19,171 nt of DNA from an uncultured bacterium (GTDB lineage Bacteria; Bacteroidota; Bacteroidia; Bacteroidales; Paludibacteraceae): positions 1 through 19,171 of the forward strand of contig CAMHCZ010000015.1 in the NCBI GenBank assembly GCA_946183755.1. The letters run 5' to 3'. The position numbers and the translations under genes are program-made. This document shows, in pieces, positions 5,582 through 12,924 of this stretch. The notes below the pieces were generated by a model. That model saw nothing but the letters and a program-made list of their open reading frames with translations. It made no database searches and had not been told where the DNA came from. Positions within the stretch are counted from its first letter, which is position 1. Every line of letters starts with the position of its first letter.

Positions 5582-7468
5582 TTATCTTCTCAGCATGAAG
5601 TAATCCACAATCCTTTTGCTTAATTCCGGGATTTTTATCTCATACCAGTAGGAGTCGGAAGGCATATCGACGCCGTTGTATTTGCCGTCCCACGAGTTGA
5701 CAGACGACGGATACTTGGCGATAGGCTTTCCGTATCTGTCGAATATGGTGACAGATGCCGATTCGTAGCAGTCGAAGTTTTTAATGACGTAGCAGTCGTT
5801 GTCGCCGTCGTTGTTAGGCGTGAAGAACTTCGGTATTTCTATAGGCGGACATATCGTGAAGTAGAAACCGTATGTGATGATGTCGGTCGTGCATGTGCGG
5901 TTTATTATCATGTCCAGCGTGTTACGCCCTTCGTTCAGCTCCGACATCGGTATCTCCACTGTGTAAACCGGCTCGTCGCTGCCATCGACATCGATGTTCT
6001 TGCCGTTCAGCCGCCAGTTGACGGAAGTGAATTCAGACCTTATCTCCCTGTCGAACACGAGCATGTCGTTGCTGGTGTACTGGTGTACCTCGTCAGGAAT
6101 GTAGGCGACGTCCTCCATGTTGTTCACCGATGTGCCGGTGAAGTATCCGTAGCTTTCGTAGCTGTAGTCGTCGGAGCTCATGTCAGAGTATCCGTAAACG
6201 TACGCCATCAGTCCGCTGTCGTTTGACACTGTGTGCGGCTGCGGTGTTATCTGTATTCTCGCTGCCGAGTAGTTTCTGTTGGCAGGTATAGGCTTGAATC
6301 TGTCGGCTATGAGGTCGTTGTCGAGTCTTGTCAGCGGCACGGCTGATGTCGGCACAATCACTTGTACATAGTGGTTGTTGATGTGCGATGACGGACATGG
6401 CGAGAACACCGACTTCTTCACTGCCTGCTCCATAGGGTTGACCCATATCATGAACGGGTCGCCGAGTCCGGAGCATGTGCCGCCTATTGCGTACTGGGTC
6501 ACGGCTATAGGCTGGTCGGCCGACACCATGGCTGGCGACTCGCCGATCTCGAATTCGAGAAACTCGTTGCCGGTGAGCGTAGCGGTTGTGTCGAGGTTGT
6601 TGCCGCTTGTCACATGCACTGTGGCTGTCTCCTTAGGCTGCACCACGATGCGGCTGTCTCTTTCCCTCTCCACTGTCGGAGTCACAATGAAGTTCTTGCC
6701 CCATGCTCTTATCGGCGGAATCTGTTCCACCAAAACGTCGCATGCAGGGCAGTCCTCGGGTATGTACGGACAGTAATTGCCGGCGAACAGCGCCACGGGC
6801 TTGCAGTCGTGCGAGCGCACTCTTGAGCCGAGCATCCTCTTGCCTGCCACCATCAGGGCTTGTCCGCGGTTGAGCGTGAACGAGTATGTCTCGCCTTCTT
6901 TGAATATCTCGTCGTGCCAGTTATAGACTTGGGCTGAGAATGTTACATCCACCTTTGTGTCGTCTTCTGTGGCGACTACGGTGAATGTGCCTCTGGCTGA
7001 ACTGTTGTACGACGCCACTCTGTAGTCCGTCCCGAGCGACTGTATAGGCAGCACGACCGACGCGTCGAACGAGTATGGCTGGTAGTTGCCGATATATACG
7101 CTGGCGGTGTCGGATGTGGTCAGCACAAGGCCTTTGTTGTAGTATCCTACGGTGTCAATGCCGTTGGCGTCGCAGTAGCCCTCCTCTTGCGGCACATCGA
7201 TTCTTATTACTTTGCCGGCCTGCACGTTGAATGACTGGTTCCAGCCGGTCATCGGGTTTGTGATGGTTCCTGTGCAGCTGTTTTTTGAGGCGACGAGCAC
7301 GAACGGCTCTATGTTTCCGCCTGCGCCCTTCAGGTATCCGTCGGTCAGTCCCATGAAGCTGAGCCAGAATGTCTTGCCTTCGGTTGTGAAGTCTGCGGCA
7401 AGGACATCGGCTGTCATGGCTGATAGCAGAATGAGCAGGATAGTAGTTATTTTGTAGAGTTTAGTCAT
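5582..7468 (-). CDS. IgGFc-binding-like surface protein with CHU_C (T9SS type B) C-terminal domain
   Basis: A 628-residue exported protein. A signal peptide (about 1-25, ending TADVLAAD) is followed by a region that resembles the IgGFc-binding N-terminal domain found in many Bacteroidota surface proteins (GKTFWLSFM near the start, and later LGTDYRVASYNSSARGTFTV). A middle region of about 470-540 looks like an Ig-like beta module. The last 81 residues (548-628) form a clear CHU_C / gliding-motility C-terminal domain: FFTPNNDGDNDCYVI, then TIFDRYGKPI, SWDGKYNG and MPSDSYWYEI. CHU_C domains are type B sorting signals for the type IX secretion system, so the protein is probably translocated across the outer membrane and displayed or released. 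No T9SS component is in this window. It is a single gene; its ligand is unknown and immunoglobulin binding should not be assumed from the domain name. Confidence 0.85.
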   Translation of the reverse strand: MTKLYKITTILLILLSAMTADVLAADFTTEGKTFWLSFMGLTDGYLKGAGGNIEPFVLVASKNSCTGTITNPMTGWNQSFNVQAGKVIRIDVPQEEGYCDANGIDTVGYYNKGLVLTTSDTASVYIGNYQPYSFDASVVLPIQSLGTDYRVASYNSSARGTFTVVATEDDTKVDVTFSAQVYNWHDEIFKEGETYSFTLNRGQALMVAGKRMLGSRVRSHDCKPVALFAGNYCPYIPEDCPACDVLVEQIPPIRAWGKNFIVTPTVERERDSRIVVQPKETATVHVTSGNNLDTTATLTGNEFLEFEIGESPAMVSADQPIAVTQYAIGGTCSGLGDPFMIWVNPMEQAVKKSVFSPCPSSHINNHYVQVIVPTSAVPLTRLDNDLIADRFKPIPANRNYSAARIQITPQPHTVSNDSGLMAYVYGYSDMSSDDYSYESYGYFTGTSVNNMEDVAYIPDEVHQYTSNDMLVFDREIRSEFTSVNWRLNGKNIDVDGSDEPVYTVEIPMSELNEGRNTLDMIINRTCTTDIITYGFYFTICPPIEIPKFFTPNNDGDNDCYVIKNFDCYESASVTIFDRYGKPIAKYPSSVNSWDGKYNGVDMPSDSYWYEIKIPELSKRIVDYFMLRR

Positions 7469-7478
7469 TGCTATTTTA

Positions 7479-7486
7479 CAAAGATA
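7479..7486 (-). promoter_or_regulatory. Probable -7 element for the IgGFc/CHU_C gene
   Basis: On the minus strand this reads TATCTTTG, a TAnnTTTG match only 10 nt before the start codon at 7468, implying a nearly leaderless mRNA. A -33 is not clear. Confidence 0.45.
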
Positions 7487-7510
7487 CTGTATTCTGTGTG
7501 TAGAATTCTG

Positions 7511-7547
7511 TGCAAAAAGAAAGCGGATGGCTTAAACCACCCGCTTT
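7511..7547 (-). terminator. Intrinsic terminator of the nfnAB operon
   Basis: On the minus strand AAAGCGGGTGG pairs with CCATCCGCTTT (a G-T wobble in place of the A-C mismatch seen on the plus strand) and is followed by CTTTTTG. The wobble and T-run both favour minus-strand termination, just after the nfnB stop. Confidence 0.75.
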
Positions 7548-7577
7548 TTCACGTTTTTTATTTATTAAAGCGTTTTT

Positions 7578-9023
7578 TTACTTCGAAAGGTATTCGTGGA
7601 TAGCCGCAGCGGCTTTTCTTCCGTCGCCCCTGGCAAGTATCACGGTGGCGCCGCCTCTCACAATGTCGCCGCCGGCGAAGATTGTAGGGATTGTGTCGCT
7701 CTGCATGTTGTCGTTCACCACGATTGTGCCCTTTGAAGTCACGTTCAGGCCCTTTATCGAGCTTGGCACGATAGGGTTAGGCGACACGCCAATGGCTACG
7801 ATTACCAAGTCGGCGTCGAGTGTCTCTATCGCTCCTGGTATCTCGACCGGCTTTCTTCTTCCTGACTCGTCAGGCTCGCCGAGCTCCATCTTCTGCAGAC
7901 GGACCTGCTTTACGCGTCCCTTCTCGTCAGCGAGGTACTCGATAGGGTTGTGCAGTGTGAGGAATCTTACGCCCTCAGCCTTTGCGTGGTGCACCTCCTC
8001 GAGTCGGGCAGGCATCTCCTGCTCGGAGCGGCGATATACGATTGTCGCTGTCTCGGCGCCGAGTCTCAGCGCTGTTCTCACAGAGTCCATGGCTGTGTTT
8101 CCACCGCCCACAACGACCACGTTCTTGCCTTTATAGACAGGAGTGTCGGTCTCTGGGTTCGATGCGTCCATGAGGTTGACACGTGTCAGGTATTCGTTTG
8201 ACGACAGCACGTTTATGTAGTTCTCGCCCGGTATGTTCATGAATCTTGGCAGTCCGGCTCCGCTACCTACGAACAGGCACTTGAAGCCTTCCTTCTGCAG
8301 GTCCTCTACGGAGATTGTCTTGCCCACGATGCAGTCTGCCACGAACTTCACGCCCATCTTGCGCAGGCTGTCGATTTCTACGTCCACCACCTTGTTAGGC
8401 AGACGGAACTCAGGGATTCCGTACTTCAGCACTCCGCCTATCTCGTGCAGAGCCTCGAACACGGTCACGTCGTAGCCGAGCTTTATGAGGTCGCCGGCGC
8501 ATGAGAGTCCCGAAGGTCCTGAGCCGATGATTCCCACCTTGATGCCGTTGCTTGGCTGGCACTCAGGCAGCGATGCCTTGCCGCTGTTGCGCTCGTAGTC
8601 GGCAGCGAATCTTTCGAGGTTTCCTATAGCCACAGCCTTGCCGCCCATCTTCAGGTGGATGCACTGGCTCTCGCACTGCTTCTCCTGTGGGCACACACGT
8701 CCGCACACTGCTGGCAGCGCGCTTGTCTTCTTCAGTATCTTGGCAGCCTCGAGGAATTCGCCTCGCTCTATGTTCTTGATGAATCCCGGGATGTCGATTG
8801 ACACTGGACATCCGACGGTACACATAGGCTTGCCGCAGTCGAGACATCTTGACGCCTCCTTCACGGCTTGCTCCTCGGTCAGACCCTGGTTCACTTCCTC
8901 GCGGCTTCTGCGGCGGTAGTCAGGGTCGAGTTCGTTCATTGGGATGCGCTCTATGGCTGTGCGCTCCTTTGGTTTTATGCTGTTGCGCAACTCTGTTCTC
9001 CAAGCTGCATTTCTATCTTCCAT
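7578..9023 (-). CDS. nfnB: NfnB-type NADPH-dependent oxidoreductase subunit (GltD/SudA family)
   Basis: A 481-residue iron-sulfur flavoprotein related to the glutamate synthase small subunit. Two N-terminal cysteine groups ligate [4Fe-4S] clusters: Cys60, 63, 68, 72 and Cys107, 111, 117, 121. A first dinucleotide fold follows (VGIIGSGPSGLSCAG, glycines at 167-172, FAD) and a second at about 302-314 (VVVVGGGNTAMDS, NADPH). The C-terminus has the IFAGGDIVRGGATVILARGDGR flavin segment. Because the preceding gene encodes a matching NfnA/SudB-like FAD/NAD/[2Fe-2S] subunit 24 nt upstream, the pair is best read as NADH-dependent reduced ferredoxin:NADP+ oxidoreductase, which bifurcates electrons between NADPH, NADH and ferredoxin. 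The alternative is an isolated glutamate synthase beta subunit or sulfide dehydrogenase; no large glutamate synthase subunit is adjacent. Confidence 0.88.
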   Translation of the reverse strand: MEDRNAAWRTELRNSIKPKERTAIERIPMNELDPDYRRRSREEVNQGLTEEQAVKEASRCLDCGKPMCTVGCPVSIDIPGFIKNIERGEFLEAAKILKKTSALPAVCGRVCPQEKQCESQCIHLKMGGKAVAIGNLERFAADYERNSGKASLPECQPSNGIKVGIIGSGPSGLSCAGDLIKLGYDVTVFEALHEIGGVLKYGIPEFRLPNKVVDVEIDSLRKMGVKFVADCIVGKTISVEDLQKEGFKCLFVGSGAGLPRFMNIPGENYINVLSSNEYLTRVNLMDASNPETDTPVYKGKNVVVVGGGNTAMDSVRTALRLGAETATIVYRRSEQEMPARLEEVHHAKAEGVRFLTLHNPIEYLADEKGRVKQVRLQKMELGEPDESGRRKPVEIPGAIETLDADLVIVAIGVSPNPIVPSSIKGLNVTSKGTIVVNDNMQSDTIPTIFAGGDIVRGGATVILARGDGRKAAAAIHEYLSK

Positions 9024-9047
9024 AATTAATAATGATTATTGGGGTGA

Positions 9048-9869
9048 TTAATAGCGCAGAGGCTTCTTCATTTCTTCAGCCTCCAGGTCTCTGTATGCTC
9101 CGAGACGCATCATCATCTCGTCGAAGTCCACTTGGTGAGCGTCGAACTCCGGACCGTCAACGCAGACGAACTTTGTCTTGCCTCCGACAGTCACACGGCA
9201 TGCGCCGCACATTCCTGTTCCGTCCACCATGATGGTGTTGAGCGATGCGATGGTAGGCACCTCGTACTTCTTGGTGAGCAGCGAGACGAACTTCATCATT
9301 ATCGCAGGGCCGATAGTCACACACAGATCGACTTTCTCTCTGTTTATGATGTTCTCCACACCGTTGGTCACGAGTCCCTTGGTGCCGTATGAGCCGTCGT
9401 CGGTCATTATCACCACCTCGTCGGCGAATTCTCTCACTTGGTCCTCAAGTATTATGAGGTCCTTTGTTCTTGCAGCAAGCACAGCTATAACCTTGTTGCC
9501 TGCCTTCTTCATCGCCTCGATGATAGGGAGCATTGGGGCAGTGCCGACTCCTCCGGCAGCGCACACCACAGTTCCGTAGTTGCGTATGTCGGTAGGGCGG
9601 CCCAGCGGACCTACGACGTCGGCGATTGTCTCGCCTTCGTTAAGCTCGCACAGTCTTGCAGACGAATGTCCGACTGCTTGCACTACTAATGTTATTGTAC
9701 CTTTCTCTGTGTCCGATGAGGCTATTGTCAACGGGATTCTCTCGCCCTTGTCGTCGATTTTCACGATGACGAAGTTGCCTGGTCTGCGGGAACGTGCTAT
9801 AAGCGGCGCTTCGATGTCAAGACGCACCACTTTCTCGGAAAATCGTTCTTTGCGTACGATTTTATTCAT
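9048..9869 (-). CDS. nfnA: NfnA-type FAD/NAD-binding [2Fe-2S] subunit (SudB / PyrK-like)
   Basis: A 273-residue ferredoxin-NADP+ reductase-like protein of the dihydroorotate dehydrogenase electron-transfer subunit / sulfide dehydrogenase beta family. The FAD-binding motif RIPLTIA is at 44-50, the NAD-binding motif AAGGVGTAPM at 104-113, and a [2Fe-2S] site near the end: DGTGMCGACRV (Asp216, Cys221, Cys224) and Cys236. In characterised NfnA the cluster uses one Asp and three Cys, which this spacing fits. It is the first gene of a two-gene operon with nfnB, separated by 24 nt, and together they would interconvert NADH, NADPH and reduced ferredoxin in the cytoplasm. It has one of the two clearest promoters in the window (TTTG-N20-TAATTTTG). 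Confidence 0.9.
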   Translation of the reverse strand: MNKIVRKERFSEKVVRLDIEAPLIARSRRPGNFVIVKIDDKGERIPLTIASSDTEKGTITLVVQAVGHSSARLCELNEGETIADVVGPLGRPTDIRNYGTVVCAAGGVGTAPMLPIIEAMKKAGNKVIAVLAARTKDLIILEDQVREFADEVVIMTDDGSYGTKGLVTNGVENIINREKVDLCVTIGPAIMMKFVSLLTKKYEVPTIASLNTIMVDGTGMCGACRVTVGGKTKFVCVDGPEFDAHQVDFDEMMMRLGAYRDLEAEEMKKPLRY

Positions 9870-9902
9870 AATTGATTATTATAAAGTTGAATGATTGGTG
9901 CG

Positions 9903-9934
9903 CAAAATTATGCGTTTTTGCCTATCATTGCAAA
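9903..9934 (-). promoter_or_regulatory. nfnAB promoter, full -33/-7 match
   Basis: On the minus strand, TTTG (9931-9934) is followed after exactly 20 nt by TAATTTTG (9903-9910), matching the Bacteroides -33/-7 consensus. The start codon lies about 33 nt beyond. The promoter sits in the 91-bp divergent region shared with pepD. Confidence 0.75.
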
Positions 9935-9960
9935 GCATAAAACATAAAACATAAAATAAA

Positions 9961-11391
9961 ATGGAAAATACATTGTGGAAAAGGTTCGATGAATTATGCA
10001 AAGTGCCGCGTCCGTCGGGGTATATGGATGCAGTGCGCCGCTATATCTTGGACTGGGCTGAGGACAACGGCTTTCACGCTTTCAGCGACGAGGCTGGCAG
10101 CGTGATAGTGAAGGTGCCGGCGACGGCTGGCAGAGAGGCTTGCAGGAGCGTTTGCCTTCAGGCGCACATGGACATGGTGCCGCAGACTGCCGAGGGCGTG
10201 CAGCACGACTGGACCAAGGACCCGATACTGACCGAGAGGATAACCGAGGACGGCGTGGAGTGGCTCACTGCCAAGGGCACGACGCTCGGCGCCGACGACG
10301 GCATAGGAGTGGCGGCGGCTATGGCTGCGGCGACATCTGCGGAGCATGATCCGCTCGAATTGTTTTTCACTGTGGACGAGGAGACAAGCATGCTCGGCGC
10401 AACGGCTCTCGACATTAATAACATAGACAGCAACCTTATGATAAACCTCGACTCCGAGCAGGAAGGCGAGGTCTGCATCGGCGGCGCGGGCGGCACGTTC
10501 GTGGACTGCGGATGGAAGTTCGTGCAGTCGGACGTTGAGGAAGGTGATGTGGCTCTGCGCATCTCGCTGAGCGGACTGAAGGGCGGACACTCCGGAATGG
10601 ACATTCACTTGCAACGCGCCAATGCCGTGAAGGTTATGGCGAGGGTGTTGCGCACTGCCGTCAAGGAGATGGAGGCGCGGCTCGTATCGTTCAGTGCCGG
10701 CAAGCTGCGCAACGCTATCCCAAGTCAAGCGGAGGCGGTAATTACTGTGCCGGACGAAGGCGTGGCGGACATGATAGAGTACGTCAGAATGGCAGAGAAC
10801 GAACTGAAAGAGATTTACGTCGGCGTGGACGATGGTCTGAGGCTTGAAATCGAGGCTGTGGAAACGCCTGCCAAGCAGATACCGGAGGAAGTGCAGGATG
10901 ATATAATAAACGCCATTTGCGGAGCGCCCGACGGCGTTTACCGTCGCTTTGAGAATGGTGACATCGAGGCGTCGCTCAACCACTCGTTTATAATAACCGA
11001 GGACGGCGGCGTGACCCTCGGATTCCTGTTGCGCAGCGCACGTGCGGTCACTATGGCAGAACTGGTCGAGAGCGTCGAATCCCTTTACTCCATGGCTGGG
11101 GCATCGGTGAAAGTTCTTGACAAGTATGTGGAATGGACACCGAATTTCAATTCAGAATTGCTGAAGATTACGGTGGACAGCTACGAGTCGCTCTTTCATG
11201 CCGAGCCGAGAGTCTATACAATGCACGCCGGACTGGAATGCGGCATCATTGCGGCTAAGCGTAATGGACTGGACATCGTTTCCATCGGTCCTACGCTGCG
11301 CCATCCGCACTCCACGGGCGAGAAGCTCGACATCGAGTCGGTCTCGCGCTTCACTCTTCTGCTTGCCAAGGTGCTGGAGAATGTGCGTTAA
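9961..11391 (+). CDS. pepD: Aminoacyl-histidine dipeptidase (M20 family)
   Basis: A 476-residue cytoplasmic zinc dipeptidase that cleaves Xaa-His and other unblocked dipeptides; E. coli PepD is of similar length (about 485). The bimetal site is intact: His69 and Asp71 in QAHMDMV, the bridging Asp112 in GTTLGADDGIG (Asn is common at the next position, Asp113 here), Glu140 as general base and Glu141 as ligand in VDEET, Asp164 in NLDSE, and His450 in RHPHSTGE near the end. The SGLKGGHSGMDIHLQRANA segment marks the M20 lid domain. The start is preceded by a tandem ATAAAAC-like A/T-rich leader with no Shine-Dalgarno. It is monocistronic, divergent from nfnAB and ended by a bidirectional terminator. 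Confidence 0.94.
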   Translation: MENTLWKRFDELCKVPRPSGYMDAVRRYILDWAEDNGFHAFSDEAGSVIVKVPATAGREACRSVCLQAHMDMVPQTAEGVQHDWTKDPILTERITEDGVEWLTAKGTTLGADDGIGVAAAMAAATSAEHDPLELFFTVDEETSMLGATALDINNIDSNLMINLDSEQEGEVCIGGAGGTFVDCGWKFVQSDVEEGDVALRISLSGLKGGHSGMDIHLQRANAVKVMARVLRTAVKEMEARLVSFSAGKLRNAIPSQAEAVITVPDEGVADMIEYVRMAENELKEIYVGVDDGLRLEIEAVETPAKQIPEEVQDDIINAICGAPDGVYRRFENGDIEASLNHSFIITEDGGVTLGFLLRSARAVTMAELVESVESLYSMAGASVKVLDKYVEWTPNFNSELLKITVDSYESLFHAEPRVYTMHAGLECGIIAAKRNGLDIVSIGPTLRHPHSTGEKLDIESVSRFTLLLAKVLENVR

Positions 11392-11412
11392 GCGAGCCGC
11401 AGGCGAAAAAAC

Positions 11413-11443
11413 AAGAAAGAGGGCAGTGATGCCCTCTTTTCTT
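11413..11443. terminator. Bidirectional intrinsic terminator
   Basis: AAGAGGGCA (11417-11425), loop GTGA, TGCCCTCTT (11430-11438), extended outside by AAGA/TCTT. T-rich tails exist on both strands, which suits the convergent pepD and lipoprotein genes. Confidence 0.85.
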
Positions 11444-11471
11444 AATATAATATGTAGTAGTATAGCTGCTG

Positions 11472-12365
11472 CTACTTTTTTGGCGCAGGCGCGTCAGCAT
11501 TGCTCTGCTTCGTGTATGTCTCCTGCATGGCTGGCACAGAAAGCACGCCGTTGCTGATAGTCACGGTCATGCTCATTTCCGGCACGTATGCCGCTCCATT
11601 GGAGTAGTCGCCGCTCGTGATGTCGTACGTGCCAGCAAATTCAATGCTGTACTCTGGATCTCTGCCGTCGGCTTTGGTATATACAGTGCTCTTGGTTACC
11701 ACCATCGAGCCGTCAGTGAAAAGGAATATCGCTTGATTCCTTGTCTTTGTGTCTCTTATCTCGGTCAATCCATACCATGCCGCTATCGTCTTGCTGGCAT
11801 AACTACTTGGCAGATATGCTTCTGGTGTTATGGCGTAAGCTCCGTTGTCTCCGCCATTGCCATCTCCATCTCCGCTGTTGCCACCGCCATTGATTATCTC
11901 GCCGTCAACAGGCTTTGAAGCTGCGGGAATATTGGCGTTGCTCTGCTTTGTGAAGGTTTCCTCTCCCATAGGCGTCATCTTGCCGTTCTCGATTGTCACG
12001 CTCATTCCCATTTGCGGCACATAAGCCGTTCCGTTGTCATAGTTGCCGTTTGTTATTTCATACGTGCCCACGAAGTCTGTTTCTTTGTATTCTCTTCCGT
12101 CAGATTTGATTTTGTGATAAGTTACTAAGATCGTGTTGTTGTTAAAGAGGAACACTGCGCTAGCCCTCTTGGTGCCGTCCTGCTGCACCTCGCTGTAGAG
12201 ATACCATGCAGCCACGTCGCTTGCGCTGTATCCTTCAGGGAAGAATGCGCTGATAGCACCGCTTGGGTTTGTACTGTTGTTGTCCTTGTCGTCGTCGCTG
12301 CAAGAGACGAATGACATTGTACCGAAAAACAGAGCCAATGCCAGTAAGATTCTAATGTTTTTCAT
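11472..12365 (-). CDS. Surface lipoprotein with two tandem homologous domains, function unknown
   Basis: A 297-residue lipoprotein. Met at 12365 gives a type II signal peptide (MKNIRILLAL...MSFVSC) with lipidated Cys22, followed at once by SDDDKD, the acidic stretch that acts as a lipoprotein export signal in Bacteroidota; display on the cell surface is therefore likely. The frame is open upstream to 12446, but that extension reads through a terminator-like hairpin and would bury the signal peptide. The mature part is an internal duplication: repeat A about 36-146 and repeat B about 178-292 share AAWY, A-x-FLF, DGR, GTY-x-IT-x-G-x-Y-x-NG-x-AYVP and a final TKQSNA. A Gly/Asn/Asp linker (about 160-175) joins them. 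The pattern suggests two small beta-rich domains of lipocalin-like or similar fold; I do not recognise a named family. Confidence 0.8.
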   Translation of the reverse strand: MKNIRILLALALFFGTMSFVSCSDDDKDNNSTNPSGAISAFFPEGYSASDVAAWYLYSEVQQDGTKRASAVFLFNNNTILVTYHKIKSDGREYKETDFVGTYEITNGNYDNGTAYVPQMGMSVTIENGKMTPMGEETFTKQSNANIPAASKPVDGEIINGGGNSGDGDGNGGDNGAYAITPEAYLPSSYASKTIAAWYGLTEIRDTKTRNQAIFLFTDGSMVVTKSTVYTKADGRDPEYSIEFAGTYDITSGDYSNGAAYVPEMSMTVTISNGVLSVPAMQETYTKQSNADAPAPKK

Positions 12366-12387
12366 GGCTTTAAGTATTAGTGTGTTA

Positions 12388-12436
12388 AACAAAAAAGCCT
12401 GTATTCCGGACGCGTCAACGTAACCGAAATACAGGC
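12388..12436 (-). terminator. Terminator-like hairpin in the lipoprotein leader (possible attenuator)
   Basis: On the minus strand GCCTGTATTTCGG (12436-12424) pairs with CCGGAATACAGGC (12409-12397) over 13 bp with one wobble and is followed by TTTTTTG. It lies 23 nt before the lipoprotein start and upstream of it in the same transcript. It could attenuate expression or end a separate short RNA. Confidence 0.65.
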
Positions 12437-12472
12437 CATATCTCATCGTTAGAGAGGTGGATGCTACATTTA

Positions 12473-12481
12473 CCCCCCCCC
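12473..12481. repeat. Homopolymer tract of nine C (G9 on the lipoprotein strand)
   Basis: A run of nine C, read as G9 on the minus strand, lies about 110 nt upstream of the lipoprotein start and between the candidate promoter and the terminator-like hairpin. G/C runs of this length can change length by slipped-strand mispairing. Confidence 0.8.
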
Positions 12482-12563
12482 TTTAATATTTTTTGCGATA
12501 TTCAGAACTTTTCTTATCATTTTTTAAGATTTTTCGCAATATAGTGCTTCCTTATATATTCTC

Positions 12564-12571
12564 CAAACTTA
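12564..12571 (-). promoter_or_regulatory. Candidate -7 element for the lipoprotein transcript
   Basis: The minus strand reads TAAGTTTG, a TAnnTTTG match. If used, the mRNA leader would be about 190 nt and carry the G9 tract and the terminator-like hairpin. No -33 TTTG is evident. Confidence 0.35.
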
Positions 12572-12645
12572 TAGATGTGAAATAGTTGTCATTGTGTTGC
12601 ATAACATGTTTCTGTTATGAATATGAAGATGAATGATTGGTGTGC

Positions 12646-12673
12646 GTAGGGGCGAATAATTATTCGCCCCTAC
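12646..12673. repeat. REP-like perfect palindrome
   Basis: A perfect 28-nt palindrome: GTAGGGGCGAATAA (12646-12659) followed by its exact reverse complement. GTAGGGGCG...CGCCCCTAC termini are typical of extragenic palindromic repeats scattered through many bacterial genomes. No T-run follows, so it is not a standard terminator. Confidence 0.7.
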
Positions 12674-12835
12674 AAAATATATGGAAATATTTGGTTTTGC
12701 ATGTATTAGACGGTGCGGTGCGTCCCTGCGTTTTTACGTGGGTGCGTTTTTTGCGGAGGCGGCGTCAGATGTGGCATTTCAGAGATAAATTAATCTCTAA
12801 ACAACAATAATCCCTCAAAAAATCAAAAAAAATGA
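12674..12835. other. Intergenic region with G/C-rich hairpin, no gene seen
   Basis: Together with 12447-12645 this forms the non-coding gap between the lipoprotein and secDF. A G/C-rich stretch (about 12710-12775) holds repeated GTGCG/TGCG motifs and a weak hairpin CCC..CGT / ACG.GGG (12724-12742) before a T-run (12747-12752). A short inverted repeat AGAGAT/ATCTCT lies at 12781-12798. No open frame or known RNA was recognised. Confidence 0.45.
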
Positions 12836-12843
12836 TATATTTG
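12836..12843 (+). promoter_or_regulatory. Probable -7 element for secDF
   Basis: TATATTTG matches TAnnTTTG and lies about 80 nt before the secDF ATG, giving an A/T-rich leader. A -33 TTTG at 19-21 nt is missing. Confidence 0.5.
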
Positions 12844-12924
12844 CAGTTCGTTTCGTGTAGTGTGTTATATAATGCACAGCAAACAGATAATTAACTTAAA
12901 CATAAATAAATAACAAAAACAACA

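Noticed and set aside
9994..10983. 329-codon minus-strand frame opposite pepD
   Set aside because: Shadow of a well-supported M20 peptidase; the His/Arg-rich content has no family features.
12366..12446. N-terminal 27-residue extension of the lipoprotein, or a leader peptide
   Set aside because: It would be translated across a terminator-like hairpin and would place the lipoprotein signal internally; Met at 12365 gives a standard signal.
12440..12481. Resemblance of the minus-strand AAATGTAGC string to part of a SAM-II riboswitch
   Set aside because: Only nine nucleotides match, the flanking pseudoknot arms are missing and the downstream gene is not in methionine metabolism.
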